From Stutzerimonas stutzeri (lineage in GTDB: Bacteria > Pseudomonadota > Gammaproteobacteria > Pseudomonadales > Pseudomonadaceae), in NCBI GenBank assembly GCA_002387205.1, contig DGLA01000022.1, forward strand, positions 124,001-188,000: a DNA stretch of 64,000 bases, read 5' to 3'. A program made the position numbers and the translations under genes. The notes under the pieces are model-generated. The model made no database searches. It saw nothing but the letters and a program-made list of their open reading frames with translations, and was not told where the DNA came from. This document shows positions 16,899 to 25,841 of this stretch, one piece after another (within the stretch, counting starts at the first letter, position 1; each line of letters starts with the position of its first letter).

Positions 16899-17678
16899 AT
16901 GCGGATCATCAGCGTCAATGTGAATGGTATTCAAGCAGCAGCACAGCGGGGTTTGCTCAGCTGGCTGCAAGCGCAGAATGCCGATGTCATCTGCCTGCAG
17001 GATACCCGCGCCTCCGTAGTAGAACTCGACGATCCGGCCTACCAGCTCGACGGCTATTTTCTCTATTCTGTGGACGGCGAGATTCCTGAACAGGGTGGCG
17101 TTGCGCTGTACTCCAGGCTGCAGCCAAAGGCCGTCATCATGGGCCTGGGCTTTGAGACAGCCGACCGATATGGGCGGTATCTGCAAGCAGACTTCGACAA
17201 GGTCAGCATTGCTACGCTGCTCTTGCCGACCGGCCGCGGTGGCGATGAAGACCTGAATCAGAAATTCAAATTCATGGACGACTTCGCCCATTACCTCGAT
17301 AAGCAGCGCCGCAAACGCCGTGAGTACATCTACTGCGGATCGCTGTACGTCGCGCACCAGAAGCTGGACGTGAAGAACTGGCGCGACTGCCAGCAGGCGA
17401 CCGGTTTCCTGGCACCCGAACGCGCATGGCTCGACGAAATTTTCGGCAATATGGGCTACATCGACGCGCTCCGGGAAGTGACCCGAGAAGGGGATCTATA
17501 TAGCTGGTGGCCTGATACGGAACAGGCCCAGATGCTCAATCTAGGCTGGCGCTTCGACTATCAGATACTGACGTCCGGCATGCGCCGCTTCGTGCGCAAT
17601 GCCCGCCTGCCCCGTCAGCCTCGCTTCTCCCAGCATGCGCCGCTGGTGGTGGATTACGACTGGACGCTGAGTCTCTGA
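16899..17678 (+). CDS. crc: Catabolite repression control protein
   Basis: A 259-aa Crc protein. It has the exonuclease-endonuclease-phosphatase fold (MRIISVNVNGIQAAAQRG, ...DVICLQDTRA) but in known Crc proteins is not a nuclease. It stabilises Hfq on A-rich motifs at translation starts, silencing catabolic mRNAs when preferred carbon sources are present. The C-terminus GWRFDYQILTSGMRRFVRNA is highly conserved. ATG 16899 matches the family start; the 13 upstream codons are non-homologous. Several A-rich motifs in this window may be its targets. Confidence 0.96.
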   Translation: MRIISVNVNGIQAAAQRGLLSWLQAQNADVICLQDTRASVVELDDPAYQLDGYFLYSVDGEIPEQGGVALYSRLQPKAVIMGLGFETADRYGRYLQADFDKVSIATLLLPTGRGGDEDLNQKFKFMDDFAHYLDKQRRKRREYIYCGSLYVAHQKLDVKNWRDCQQATGFLAPERAWLDEIFGNMGYIDALREVTREGDLYSWWPDTEQAQMLNLGWRFDYQILTSGMRRFVRNARLPRQPRFSQHAPLVVDYDWTLSL

Positions 17679-17719
17679 GCTGGAAGCTGTTCAGAGTGGC
17701 GGTGCAGGCTGAGGCCTGC
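17678..17719 (+). repeat. Short heptamer remnant and small hairpin after crc
   Basis: AGCTGGA-AGCTGTT (17678-17691) starts at the last base of the crc stop and matches the heptamer unit seen at about 35.9, 39.5 and 60.5 kb. A 6-bp hairpin GCAGGC/GCCTGC (17704-17719) follows. There is no U-run. It may terminate both crc and the convergent DUF4870 gene, weakly supported. Confidence 0.4.
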
Positions 17720-17730
17720 CTGGCTTGTCG

Positions 17731-18099
17731 CTACTTGACGATTCGCCAGCAGAACGGATAGCGATAGGGCTTGCCCTCGTTGGCGCGAATGCCGGCGATC
17801 ACCACCAGCACCAGCGCCACCACGCTGATCAATGCCATCAGCGGAAATCCGATGAGAATCCAGGCCAGCGCGCCGCAGATCATCTGCAGGATGCTGAAGG
17901 TGATCTGGAAGTTCAGCGACTCCTTGCCCTGCTCATCGACGAAGGGATCCATGTCCTTCTTCAACTGCCAGACGATCAGCGGACCCAGCACGTTGCCAAT
18001 CATCGGTACCAGAAACCAGAAGAACGCCGAGTAGTGACAGAACATGGCCCACTGCCGCGCTTGAGCAGAAGGCTGCGGAACCAATTCTTGATCAGACAT
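17731..18099 (-). CDS. DUF4870 membrane protein
   Basis: A 122-aa Tic20-like/DUF4870 protein with the pattern MFCHYSAFFWFLVPMIGNVLGP and a loop WQLKKDMDPFVDEQGKESLNFQ, followed by two hydrophobic helices. Families of this kind are small inner-membrane proteins without a defined role. It lies 15 bases downstream of rph on the same strand, so they are probably co-transcribed; it is convergent with crc. Confidence 0.8.
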   Translation of the reverse strand: MSDQELVPQPSAQARQWAMFCHYSAFFWFLVPMIGNVLGPLIVWQLKKDMDPFVDEQGKESLNFQITFSILQMICGALAWILIGFPLMALISVVALVLVVIAGIRANEGKPYRYPFCWRIVK

Positions 18100-18114
18100 G
18101 ACGTTCTCCTCGAT

Positions 18115-18837
18115 TCAGTCGGCCAGCGCGGCAAGCTGCAGGGCGAACAACTCCTGCATTCCGCTTTGCGCCAGCGCCAGCATGGCGTTCAGTTCCTCAG
18201 GCTGGAACGGCGCGCCTTCAGCGGTCCCCTGCACTTCGATGAAGCCGCCAGTACTGGTCATGACCACGTTGAGGTCGGTTTCGGCAGCCGAATCCTCCAG
18301 ATAATCGAGATCGAGCACCGGCTCGCCCTGATAGATACCGACTGAAACAGCCGCCACCATCTGCTTGAGCGGGTCGCCTCCCTTCAGGCCGCCGCGCTTT
18401 TTCAGTAACTTCAGCGCATCGGCCAGAGCGACCATCGCGCCGGTGATGGAGGCTGTGCGCGTGCCGCCATCAGCCTGGATCACGTCGCAATCGATGTAGA
18501 TGGTGTTTTCGCCCAGCTTGCTCATCTCCAAAGAGGCGCGCAGCGAGCGGCCGATCAGACGCTGGATCTCGAGTGTACGGCCGCCCTGCTTGCCTCGGCT
18601 GGCCTCGCGCTGGTTACGGGAACCTGTAGCGCGGGGCAGCATGCCGTATTCGGCCGTCAACCAGCCCTGCCCCTGGCCCTTGAGGAATCGTGGTACGCCG
18701 TTCTCGATACTGGCAGTACAGATCACCTTGGTGTCGCCGAACTCGACCAGCACGGACCCTTCGGCATGCTTGGTGTAGTTACGGGTGATGCGGGTCGAAC
18801 GCAGCTGATCGGCGGCGCGGCCACTGGGACGCTTCAT
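18115..18837 (-). CDS. rph: Ribonuclease PH
   Basis: 240 aa. Phosphorolytic 3' exoribonuclease trimming tRNA precursors. It begins MKRPSGRAADQLR, with the RNase PH motifs SVLVEFGDTKVICTAS, GWLTAEYGMLPRATG, the phosphate-binding arginines in RSLRASLEM and DCDVIQADGGTRTASITGA. Full family length and no frameshift (unlike E. coli K-12). It is divergent from yicC over a 188-base region, as in P. aeruginosa. Confidence 0.97.
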   Translation of the reverse strand: MKRPSGRAADQLRSTRITRNYTKHAEGSVLVEFGDTKVICTASIENGVPRFLKGQGQGWLTAEYGMLPRATGSRNQREASRGKQGGRTLEIQRLIGRSLRASLEMSKLGENTIYIDCDVIQADGGTRTASITGAMVALADALKLLKKRGGLKGGDPLKQMVAAVSVGIYQGEPVLDLDYLEDSAAETDLNVVMTSTGGFIEVQGTAEGAPFQPEELNAMLALAQSGMQELFALQLAALAD

Positions 18838-19025
18838 GAGGCTTATCCTGATCTGGTGGTGAGTGCGACCATTATAGGGGTCTGGCCCCCATCAAGGGCC
18901 ACCGTCGAGCCACTGCGACGGCAGCTTCGCAGGGCCTGGCCATCGGCCGACGATGCGAAAACGCCAATGTGCGCTTTTTCCTTTACAATCCTCCGCCTTT
19001 CGCCAACACACCGAGAGGTCTCTCC

Positions 19026-19889
19026 ATGATCCACAGCATGACCGCCTTCGCACGCGCCGAGCAGGCCGGCAAGCACGGCACACTTAGCTGGGAGATCCGC
19101 TCGGTCAACCATCGTTATCTGGAACCGCACCTTCGCCTGCCGGAAACCTTCCGCGACCTTGAAGGCGCCATCCGCGAGGCGCTGCGCAAGGGCCTTTCAC
19201 GTGGCAAGGTCGAGTGCACCCTGCGCTTCGCCGAAGACGCGGCCGGACGCTCGATGCAGGTCGACAACGAACGCGCCCGCCAGCTGATCGCCGCGGCGGA
19301 AAGCGTTGCCGGCCTGATCAGACAGCCGGCACCGCTCAATCCGCTGGAAATCCTCGCCTGGCCCGGCGTCCTGGTGAGCGACTCGAGTGACCCGCAGGCG
19401 CTCAGCAGTGCTGCGCTGCAACTGTTCCATCAGACACTCGAGGAACTGAAGGCAGGCCGCCAACGCGAAGGCGAGGAACTGGCCCGACTGATCAACGAGC
19501 GCCTTGACGCGATCGGCCAGGAAACGGCCACCCTGCGCAGCCAGGTTCCGCAGATGCTCGCTGCCCAGCGGCAGAAACTGCTGGATCGCTGCGCCGAACT
19601 GCGCATCGAGCTGGACCCGCAGCGCCTGGAGCAGGAGCTGGTGATACTGGCGCAAAAGAGCGACGTTGCCGAAGAACTGGATCGCCTGACGACCCATGTC
19701 AACGAAGTGCGCCGGGTTCTAAAATCCGGCGGCGCTGCTGGTCGGCGACTGGACTTCCTCATGCAGGAGCTCAATCGCGAAGCCAACACGCTGGGCTCCA
19801 AGGCGTTCGACCCACGCAGCACACAAGCGGCAGTCAATCTCAAGGTACTGATCGAGCAGATGCGCGAGCAGGTCCAGAACATCGAATAG
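19026..19889 (+). CDS. yicC: YicC-family endoribonuclease
   Basis: A 287-aa YicC protein, recently shown in E. coli to be an endoribonuclease acting on small RNAs. Start ATG 19026 follows GAGAGG and matches the family start MIHSMTAFARAE. The N-terminal half includes WEIRSVNHRYLE and RLPETFRDLE. The C-terminal DUF1732 part has KSDVAEELDRLTTHVNE and RRLDFLMQELNREANTLGSK, the most conserved region with the putative metal-binding acidic residues. It precedes gmk, a conserved pairing. Confidence 0.93.
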   Translation: MIHSMTAFARAEQAGKHGTLSWEIRSVNHRYLEPHLRLPETFRDLEGAIREALRKGLSRGKVECTLRFAEDAAGRSMQVDNERARQLIAAAESVAGLIRQPAPLNPLEILAWPGVLVSDSSDPQALSSAALQLFHQTLEELKAGRQREGEELARLINERLDAIGQETATLRSQVPQMLAAQRQKLLDRCAELRIELDPQRLEQELVILAQKSDVAEELDRLTTHVNEVRRVLKSGGAAGRRLDFLMQELNREANTLGSKAFDPRSTQAAVNLKVLIEQMREQVQNIE

Positions 19890-19973
19890 CAGCCTGTCAG
19901 GCAGAGTGCCAGCCATGCTTAGCGCCGCCAGCCAGACACCAACACCACAACACGCAACTGCCTAGAGAATCCA

Positions 19974-20594
19974 ATGTCCGCCTCTACCGGTACCCTCTAC
20001 ATTGTTTCCGCGCCATCCGGGGCCGGGAAGACCAGCCTGGTCAAAGCGCTGCTTGATGCGCAGCCACAGGTCCGGGTCTCGGTTTCGCATACGACTCGCC
20101 CGATGCGTCCTGGCGAGGCAGATGGCGTCAACTATCACTTCGTCACCCGCGAAGCCTTTCTCGAGCGGTTGCAGCAGGGCGAATTTCTCGAACATGCCGA
20201 GGTGTTCGGCAACCTCTACGGTACGTCGCAACACTGGGTAGAGCAGACGCTGGATCAAGGCTATGACCTGATTCTCGAAATAGACTGGCAGGGTGCGCAG
20301 CAGGTGCGTCGCCTGATGCCCCAGGCCAAGTCGATCTTCATCCTGCCGCCGACCCAGGAAGCCCTGCGCCAACGTCTAACGAATCGCGGGCAGGACAGCG
20401 ATGATGTCATCGAGAAGCGCATGCGGGAGGCGGTCAGTGAAATGACTCACTATGTCGAATACGACTACCTGGTGATCAACGATGACTTCGCCCATGCCCT
20501 GATCGACCTGCAGGCGATCTTTCGTTCCAATCAGCTTTTGCAGACTTCACAACAGCAACGCTTCAGCGCCCTGCTGCAGGAACTGCTGGCGTGA
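19974..20594 (+). CDS. gmk: Guanylate kinase
   Basis: 206 aa. Phosphorylates GMP/dGMP to GDP/dGDP. The P-loop SAPSGAGKTSLVKAL is close to the N-terminus, followed by the GMP-binding segment SHTTRPMRPGE and DGVNYHF, then LEIDWQGAQQV and the lid region. The length matches the family. It lies 84 bases after yicC and 174 bases before rpoZ, linking guanylate supply to the ppGpp enzyme encoded by spoT in the same gene run. Confidence 0.97.
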   Translation: MSASTGTLYIVSAPSGAGKTSLVKALLDAQPQVRVSVSHTTRPMRPGEADGVNYHFVTREAFLERLQQGEFLEHAEVFGNLYGTSQHWVEQTLDQGYDLILEIDWQGAQQVRRLMPQAKSIFILPPTQEALRQRLTNRGQDSDDVIEKRMREAVSEMTHYVEYDYLVINDDFAHALIDLQAIFRSNQLLQTSQQQRFSALLQELLA

Positions 20595-20768
20595 AGAGCC
20601 CCTGACGGGAAGGACCAGGACTGGCCTAACCCCATCAAAGAGCTGGCTCTCATTAAAGGGCGGGAGTCGTCCGCAACTTTACCGCTTCCCTATTGAGCGG
20701 TGATTTTTTAGACTATCCCGTCCGCTTGCCCATTTGGGCCCGCTTTACTGTTACAGATGAGGAACACC

Positions 20769-21032
20769 ATGGCCCGCGTTACCGTTGAAGACTGCCTGGA
20801 CAACGTAGATAACCGCTTCGAGCTGGTCATGCTCGCCACCAAGCGCTCACGCCAGCTGGCTACCGGTGGAAAGGAGCCCAAGGTGGCCTGGGAAAACGAC
20901 AAGCCGACCGTCGTCGCCCTGCGTGAAATCGCTTCCGGCCTGGTGGATTACGATGTGATTGCCCAGGACGATATTGTCGATGACGAGCCACTGTTCGTGC
21001 AGTACGAGGAAGAGCCCAACGAGGCCCTCTGA
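20769..21032 (+). CDS. rpoZ: RNA polymerase omega subunit
   Basis: An 87-aa omega subunit that assists assembly of the beta' subunit and contributes to ppGpp binding. Start MARVTVEDCLDNVDNRFEL is chosen at ATG 20769 after GAGGA; an in-frame ATG four codons upstream is disregarded because family members start at MARVT. The conserved core RFELVMLATKRSRQL is present, with an acidic C-terminus. It is 60 bases before spoT, in the classic gmk-rpoZ-spoT order. Confidence 0.97.
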   Translation: MARVTVEDCLDNVDNRFELVMLATKRSRQLATGGKEPKVAWENDKPTVVALREIASGLVDYDVIAQDDIVDDEPLFVQYEEEPNEAL

Positions 21033-21092
21033 TTAGATGCCAGGTCGAAGTCGAACCGCAGACATAGCCCCCCGCCGGCAAGGAGCACTGCC

Positions 21093-23201
21093 TTGCCAGC
21101 CATAGATGCTCTCGCCGATCGCCTGTCGACCTACCTCGGCGCCGACCAGGTCAACCTGGTGCGCCGTGCCTACTTTTATGCCGAGCAGGCCCATGACGGC
21201 CAACGCCGGCGTAGCGGTGAAGCCTACGTCACCCACCCCCTCGCGGTAGCCAACATTCTTGCCGACATGCACATGGACCATCAGAGCCTGATGGCCGCGA
21301 TGCTGCATGACGTCATCGAGGACACCGGCATCGGCAAGGAAGCGCTCACTGCGCAATTTGGCGAGACGGTCGCCGAGCTGGTGGATGGTGTCAGCAAGCT
21401 GACCCAGATGAAGTTCGAAACCAAGGCCGAAGCCCAGGCGGAAAACTTCCAGAAGATGGCCATGGCCATGGCGCGCGATATCCGCGTGATCCTGGTCAAG
21501 CTCGCCGACCGCCTGCACAACATGCGCACCCTCGAAGTGCTGGCGGGCGAGAAACGTCGCCGAATCGCCAAGGAAACCCTGGAAATCTACGCGCCCATCG
21601 CCAACCGGCTGGGCATGCATGCCATGCGTGTAGAGTTCGAGGACCTGGGTTTCAAGGCGATGCACCCGATGCGTTCGGAGCGCATTCGCGCGGCCGTTCG
21701 TCGCGCCCGCGGCAACCGCAACGAGATTGTCGAGAAGATCGAGCAGTCGCTTATCCACTGCCTTGAGCGCGACGGCCTGGAAGGTGAAGTAGTCGGCCGG
21801 GAAAAGCACCTCTACAGCATCTACAAGAAGATGCGCGGCAAGCGAAAGGCGTTCAACGAGATCATGGACGTCTACGCCTTCCGCATCGTGGTCGACAAGG
21901 TCGACACTTGCTACCGCGTACTCGGTGCGGTGCACAGTCTCTACAAGCCGCTGCCCGGCCGCTTCAAGGATTACATCGCAATCCCCAAGGCCAACGGCTA
22001 CCAGTCCCTGCATACCACGCTGTTCGGCATGCACGGCGTGCCCATCGAGATCCAGATCCGCACCCGCGAGATGGAAGAGATGGCGAACAACGGGATCGCT
22101 GCGCACTGGCTGTACAAATCCAACGGTGAAGAGACCCCCAAAGGTACCCACGCCCGTGCGAGGCAGTGGGTCAAGGGTGTGCTGGAACTGCAGGAGCGCG
22201 CCGGTAACTCGCTGGAGTTCATCGAGAGCGTAAAGATCGACCTGTTCCCGGACGAGGTCTACGTCTTCACGCCCAAGGGCAGCATCATGGAGTTGCCGAA
22301 AGGCTCGACCGCGGTGGATTTCGCCTACGCGGTGCACACCGACGTTGGCAACACCTGCATCGCCTGCCGCGTCAATCGTCGCCTGGCGCCGCTGTCCCAG
22401 GCGCTGGAAAGTGGTTGCACGGTGGAGATCGTTACCGCGCCGGGTGCCCGCCCGAATCCTGCCTGGCTGAACTTCGTGGTGACGGGCAAGGCCCGGACCC
22501 ATATCCGCCACGCGTTGAAGCTGCAACGCCGCTCGGAGTCGATCAACCTGGGTGAACGACTGCTGAACAAGGTGCTCACCGGCTTCGAGACGAGCCTGGA
22601 CCGTATCTCTCAAGAGCGGATCCAGACCGTTCTCAACGAGTACCACATGGAGGTGGTCGAGGATCTGCTCGAGGATATCGGCCTGGGCAATCGCATGGCT
22701 TACGTGATCGCCCGCCGGCTGCTGGCCAGCGAGGGCGAGCAGGCTCCGAGCGCCGAAGGCCCACTGGCCATCCGTGGTACGGAGGGCCTGGTGCTGAACT
22801 ATGCCAAGTGTTGCACCCCGATTCCTGGAGACCCGATCGTTGGGCACCTCTCAGCGGGCAAAGGCATGGTGGTGCATCTGGATACCTGCCGGAACATTGC
22901 CGATGTACGCCACAACCCTGACAAGTGCATTCAACTGTCCTGGTCCAAGGACGTCACCGGCGAGTTCAATGTCGAACTTAGAGTCGAACTGGAGCACCAG
23001 CGCGGCCTGATCGCCCTGCTGGCCGGCAGCGTCAATGCCGCCGACGGCAACATCGAAAAGATCGGCATGGACGAGCGCGACGGCCGCATCAGTGTCGTCC
23101 AGTTGGTGGTCAGCGTTCACGACCGGGTGCACCTGGCCCGGGTGATCAAGAAGCTGCGAGCGATCAAGGGCGTCATGCGGATCACTCGGATGAAGGCCTA
23201 G
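21093..23201 (+). CDS. spoT: Bifunctional (p)ppGpp synthase/hydrolase SpoT
   Basis: 702 aa. The HD hydrolase domain comes first (RSGEAYVTHPLAVA, MLHDVIEDTG), then the synthetase domain (GRFKDYIAIPKANGYQSLHT near residue 300), a TGS domain (VYVFTPKGSIMELPKGST), a conserved-cysteine region (YAKCCTPIPGD) and a C-terminal ACT domain. TTG 21093 is taken as start because AAGGAG lies 8 bases upstream and homology begins at PAIDALADRLS. It controls stringent-response alarmone levels. Confidence 0.96.
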   Translation: MPAIDALADRLSTYLGADQVNLVRRAYFYAEQAHDGQRRRSGEAYVTHPLAVANILADMHMDHQSLMAAMLHDVIEDTGIGKEALTAQFGETVAELVDGVSKLTQMKFETKAEAQAENFQKMAMAMARDIRVILVKLADRLHNMRTLEVLAGEKRRRIAKETLEIYAPIANRLGMHAMRVEFEDLGFKAMHPMRSERIRAAVRRARGNRNEIVEKIEQSLIHCLERDGLEGEVVGREKHLYSIYKKMRGKRKAFNEIMDVYAFRIVVDKVDTCYRVLGAVHSLYKPLPGRFKDYIAIPKANGYQSLHTTLFGMHGVPIEIQIRTREMEEMANNGIAAHWLYKSNGEETPKGTHARARQWVKGVLELQERAGNSLEFIESVKIDLFPDEVYVFTPKGSIMELPKGSTAVDFAYAVHTDVGNTCIACRVNRRLAPLSQALESGCTVEIVTAPGARPNPAWLNFVVTGKARTHIRHALKLQRRSESINLGERLLNKVLTGFETSLDRISQERIQTVLNEYHMEVVEDLLEDIGLGNRMAYVIARRLLASEGEQAPSAEGPLAIRGTEGLVLNYAKCCTPIPGDPIVGHLSAGKGMVVHLDTCRNIADVRHNPDKCIQLSWSKDVTGEFNVELRVELEHQRGLIALLAGSVNAADGNIEKIGMDERDGRISVVQLVVSVHDRVHLARVIKKLRAIKGVMRITRMKA

Positions 23202-23227
23202 ACAGCCAAGAAGAGCGCTGGAGACGA

Positions 23228-23258
23228 GGCTGGACGAAAGCGGCGTATTCGTTCAGCC
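23228..23258 (+). terminator. Candidate terminator between spoT and ridA
   Basis: An 11-bp stem with one G-U pair, GGCTGGACGAA (23228-23238) / TTCGTTCAGCC (23248-23258), with a 9-base loop. It starts 26 bases after the spoT stop and is followed by T-rich but interrupted sequence. It may attenuate rather than terminate read-through into ridA. Confidence 0.5.
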
Positions 23259-23303
23259 TTCGGCGTTCCATTGCTTTTCATTGATCCAGAACGGAGTCCT
23301 GCT

Positions 23304-23684
23304 ATGCCCCGCACCGTTATCAACACCGAAAACGCCCCCGCTGCCATCGGTACCTATTCCCAGGCAATCAAGGCCGGCAACACCGTCTATATGTCCGGCC
23401 AGATCCCGCTGGACCCTAAGACGATGGAGCTGGTGGAAGGCTTCGAAGCACAGACCGTGCAGGTTTTTGAAAACCTGAAGGCCGTGGCCGAGGCTGCCGG
23501 TGGGTCGTTGCAGGACATCGCCAAGCTGAACATCTACCTCACTGACCTGGGCAACTTCGCGACCGTCAACGAGGTCATGAGCCGCTATTTCCAGCAGCCT
23601 TACCCAGCCCGCGCCGCGATTGGCATTGCCGCGCTGCCCAAGGCGGCACAAGTCGAAATGGATGCCGTCCTGGTGCTCGAGTAA
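23304..23684 (+). CDS. ridA: RidA-family enamine/imine deaminase
   Basis: A 126-aa Rid/YjgF/UK114 protein that hydrolyses reactive 2-aminoacrylate-type enamines/imines released by PLP enzymes. Family signatures GTYSQAIKAGNTVYMSGQIPLD, with the catalytic Arg in YPARAAIGIAALPK and the terminal VEMDAVLV, are intact. Start MPRTVINTENAPAAIG is the family start. The gene follows spoT, as in P. aeruginosa; beyond it the conserved gene order stops until about 46.1 kb. Confidence 0.95.
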   Translation: MPRTVINTENAPAAIGTYSQAIKAGNTVYMSGQIPLDPKTMELVEGFEAQTVQVFENLKAVAEAAGGSLQDIAKLNIYLTDLGNFATVNEVMSRYFQQPYPARAAIGIAALPKAAQVEMDAVLVLE

Positions 23685-23732
23685 CGCACGGCTCAGCCTG
23701 GCCATCCGGCCCGGTTGCAGGGAGCGCGACTG

Positions 23733-25835
23733 ATGGCTCAACCCGGCCGCATGGCGCCACGCCTGCTGCTTGCCTGCATCGGTTTGCTGGCAGCATGCGT
23801 GGTCTACCTCGCCGAGCCGGCACTGCTGCATACATTGCGCAACAGCCTGTTCGACCAGTATCAACGCTGGCAACCCCGTACCCTTTCCGCACCCACCAAG
23901 GTCATGGTGCTGGACATCGACGAAGACAGCCTCCTGCGTCTCGGTCAGTGGCCCTGGCCGCGCGACCTGATGGCGCAGTTGCTGGACCGGCTGCTTGAGG
24001 CGGGCGCCGCCACTGTGGTGTTCGATGTACTGTTCGCCGAACCGGACCGCAGCTCGCCGGCCCAATTGCGCTACCAGTTTCCCGCCGAGCTGGCAGCAGC
24101 GCTGGCGCGGTTGCCCGATCACGACCAGCTGTTTGCCGAGGCACTCGGACGCCAGCCCAGCGTCCTTGGTTTCGCCGCGACACGAGCCGCCAGTCCCTAC
24201 AGCCCCCTGAGCCGCTTCGCCGTGCAGCTGGATGCCGATGCGGGCGCGCCGGCCTTTCCCCAGTACAGGGGAACCGCCACGCCACTGCGAGCGCTGGAGG
24301 CTGCCGCGGCAGGAAGTGGCGCGATGACTTTCCAGCCGGACGGGGACGGCGTGGTACGGCGCGTGCCACTGATGATCAGGGTGGGCGAGAGCCTGCAGCC
24401 ATCACTGTCGGCAGAAGCCATACGCGTCTATCTGCAGGAAAATCGCTACCGTGTCAGTACCGATACGCGTGGCGCAGTTGCGCAGGTCGCCATCGGACAC
24501 CTCACCCTGCCGACCAATCGCCGCGGTGAGCTCTGGATACATTATCGACCTGACATGAGCGCGCAAAGCCTGCCGGCCTGGCAGCTCTTCCAGGCGCAGC
24601 CGGACGCCAGGCTGCAAGGGGCGATCGTTCTGGTCGGCAGCTCGGCGCAAGGGTTGCAGGATCTTCGCTTCAGCCCGCTCGGCGGGATGGTTCCCGGTGT
24701 GCAGATCCATGCGCAGGCAATCGAACAGATACTGTCTGGCACGTCGCTGCAACGCCCCTACTGGGCCAGCCCGCTCGAGGCACTGACATTGCTGCTCGCT
24801 GCACTGCTGCTCTGCGGCGTCACGCTGACCACCGGCGCATTCACCGGCGCCCTGGTGGCGGGAAGCCTGCTGGCGTCGCTGAACCTGTTCGCCTGGTGGG
24901 CCTATTCACGTCATGGCTTGCTGTTCGATGCGCTCAATCCCAGCCTGGGCCTGACCATCGCCTATCTGGTTGCCAGCGTTGCCCGCCACCGTGCCAGCGA
25001 GCGTCAGCAGCGCTGGGTTCGCGATGCCTTTTCGCGGTACATCTCGCCAAACCTCGTCGAGCACCTGGTGCGCCATCCGGAACAGTTACGGTTGGGCGGT
25101 CACCGACGCTGGTGCAGCCTGGTGTTCACCGACCTCACCGGATTCACCGCGATGATGGAGGGGCAGCCACCGGATCGGGTGGTCAACATCCTCAATGAAT
25201 ATCTTGAAGGCATCATCCAGATCGCCTTCCGCCATGAAGGCACGCTCGAACGCATCGTCGGCGACGGCTTGGCGATCCTCTTCTCCGCGCCGCTGGAACA
25301 ACCTGACCATCGGTCCCGCGCCCTCGCCTGTGCCCTGGATATCCGACGGTTCACCCGGCAACACGCCGCCGCCCAGCATGCGTCCGGCGTTGTCATCGGA
25401 CGGACCCGCATCGGCGTGCACAGCGGCGAGGTGGTGGTGGGCAACTTCGGCGGCGCGACGCTGTTCGACTACCGCGCGCTGGGTGATGCGGTCAATGTCG
25501 CGTCGCGGCTCGAAAACCTGAACCGCTGGCTCGGCACCGAACTGTGTGTATCCGAGGTGATCCGAGAGGCCAATCCACGGATCCCCATGCGGCCCATTGG
25601 CGATGTGCAGCTCAAAGGCAGAGAACAGACGATTCGTCTCTACGAGCCGTGCGAAGCGGAGGCGGATGAGCGGTATGAGGCAGCGTATAAGCTGTTATCT
25701 CAGGCTGACGATGCAGCGCTCAGGGCTTTCGAGGAGCTGCATGCACTTCGCCCTCACGATGCGCTGGTGAATTACCAATTGCAGCGCCTTCAGGCAGGGC
25801 AGCGCAGCGAGCACATCGTGATGACGGAGAAGTGA
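23733..25835 (+). CDS. CHASE2-domain class III nucleotide cyclase
   Basis: A 700-aa membrane sensor. A leading membrane helix is followed by a large extracytoplasmic CHASE2 domain (about 35-330, e.g. MVLDIDEDSLLRLGQWPWPR) and three membrane helices (about 345-420). A cytoplasmic class III cyclase domain (about 455-645) completes it. Metal aspartates are in VFTDLTGFT (D467) and VGDGLAIL (D511). In TLERIVGDG an Arg (507) occupies the place usually held by the adenine-selecting Lys, while D579 (FDYRALGD) keeps the partner position. Product is probably cAMP but not certain. AGGGAG precedes ATG 23733. It is convergent with the OmpA/FecR pair. Confidence 0.88.
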   Translation: MAQPGRMAPRLLLACIGLLAACVVYLAEPALLHTLRNSLFDQYQRWQPRTLSAPTKVMVLDIDEDSLLRLGQWPWPRDLMAQLLDRLLEAGAATVVFDVLFAEPDRSSPAQLRYQFPAELAAALARLPDHDQLFAEALGRQPSVLGFAATRAASPYSPLSRFAVQLDADAGAPAFPQYRGTATPLRALEAAAAGSGAMTFQPDGDGVVRRVPLMIRVGESLQPSLSAEAIRVYLQENRYRVSTDTRGAVAQVAIGHLTLPTNRRGELWIHYRPDMSAQSLPAWQLFQAQPDARLQGAIVLVGSSAQGLQDLRFSPLGGMVPGVQIHAQAIEQILSGTSLQRPYWASPLEALTLLLAALLLCGVTLTTGAFTGALVAGSLLASLNLFAWWAYSRHGLLFDALNPSLGLTIAYLVASVARHRASERQQRWVRDAFSRYISPNLVEHLVRHPEQLRLGGHRRWCSLVFTDLTGFTAMMEGQPPDRVVNILNEYLEGIIQIAFRHEGTLERIVGDGLAILFSAPLEQPDHRSRALACALDIRRFTRQHAAAQHASGVVIGRTRIGVHSGEVVVGNFGGATLFDYRALGDAVNVASRLENLNRWLGTELCVSEVIREANPRIPMRPIGDVQLKGREQTIRLYEPCEAEADERYEAAYKLLSQADDAALRAFEELHALRPHDALVNYQLQRLQAGQRSEHIVMTEK

Positions 25836-25841
25836 GCCGCC

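Noticed and set aside
21033..22847. 604-codon open frame antisense to spoT
   Set aside because: It is a shadow of the high-GC spoT codon pattern; spoT has full domain similarity and this frame has none and no ribosome site.
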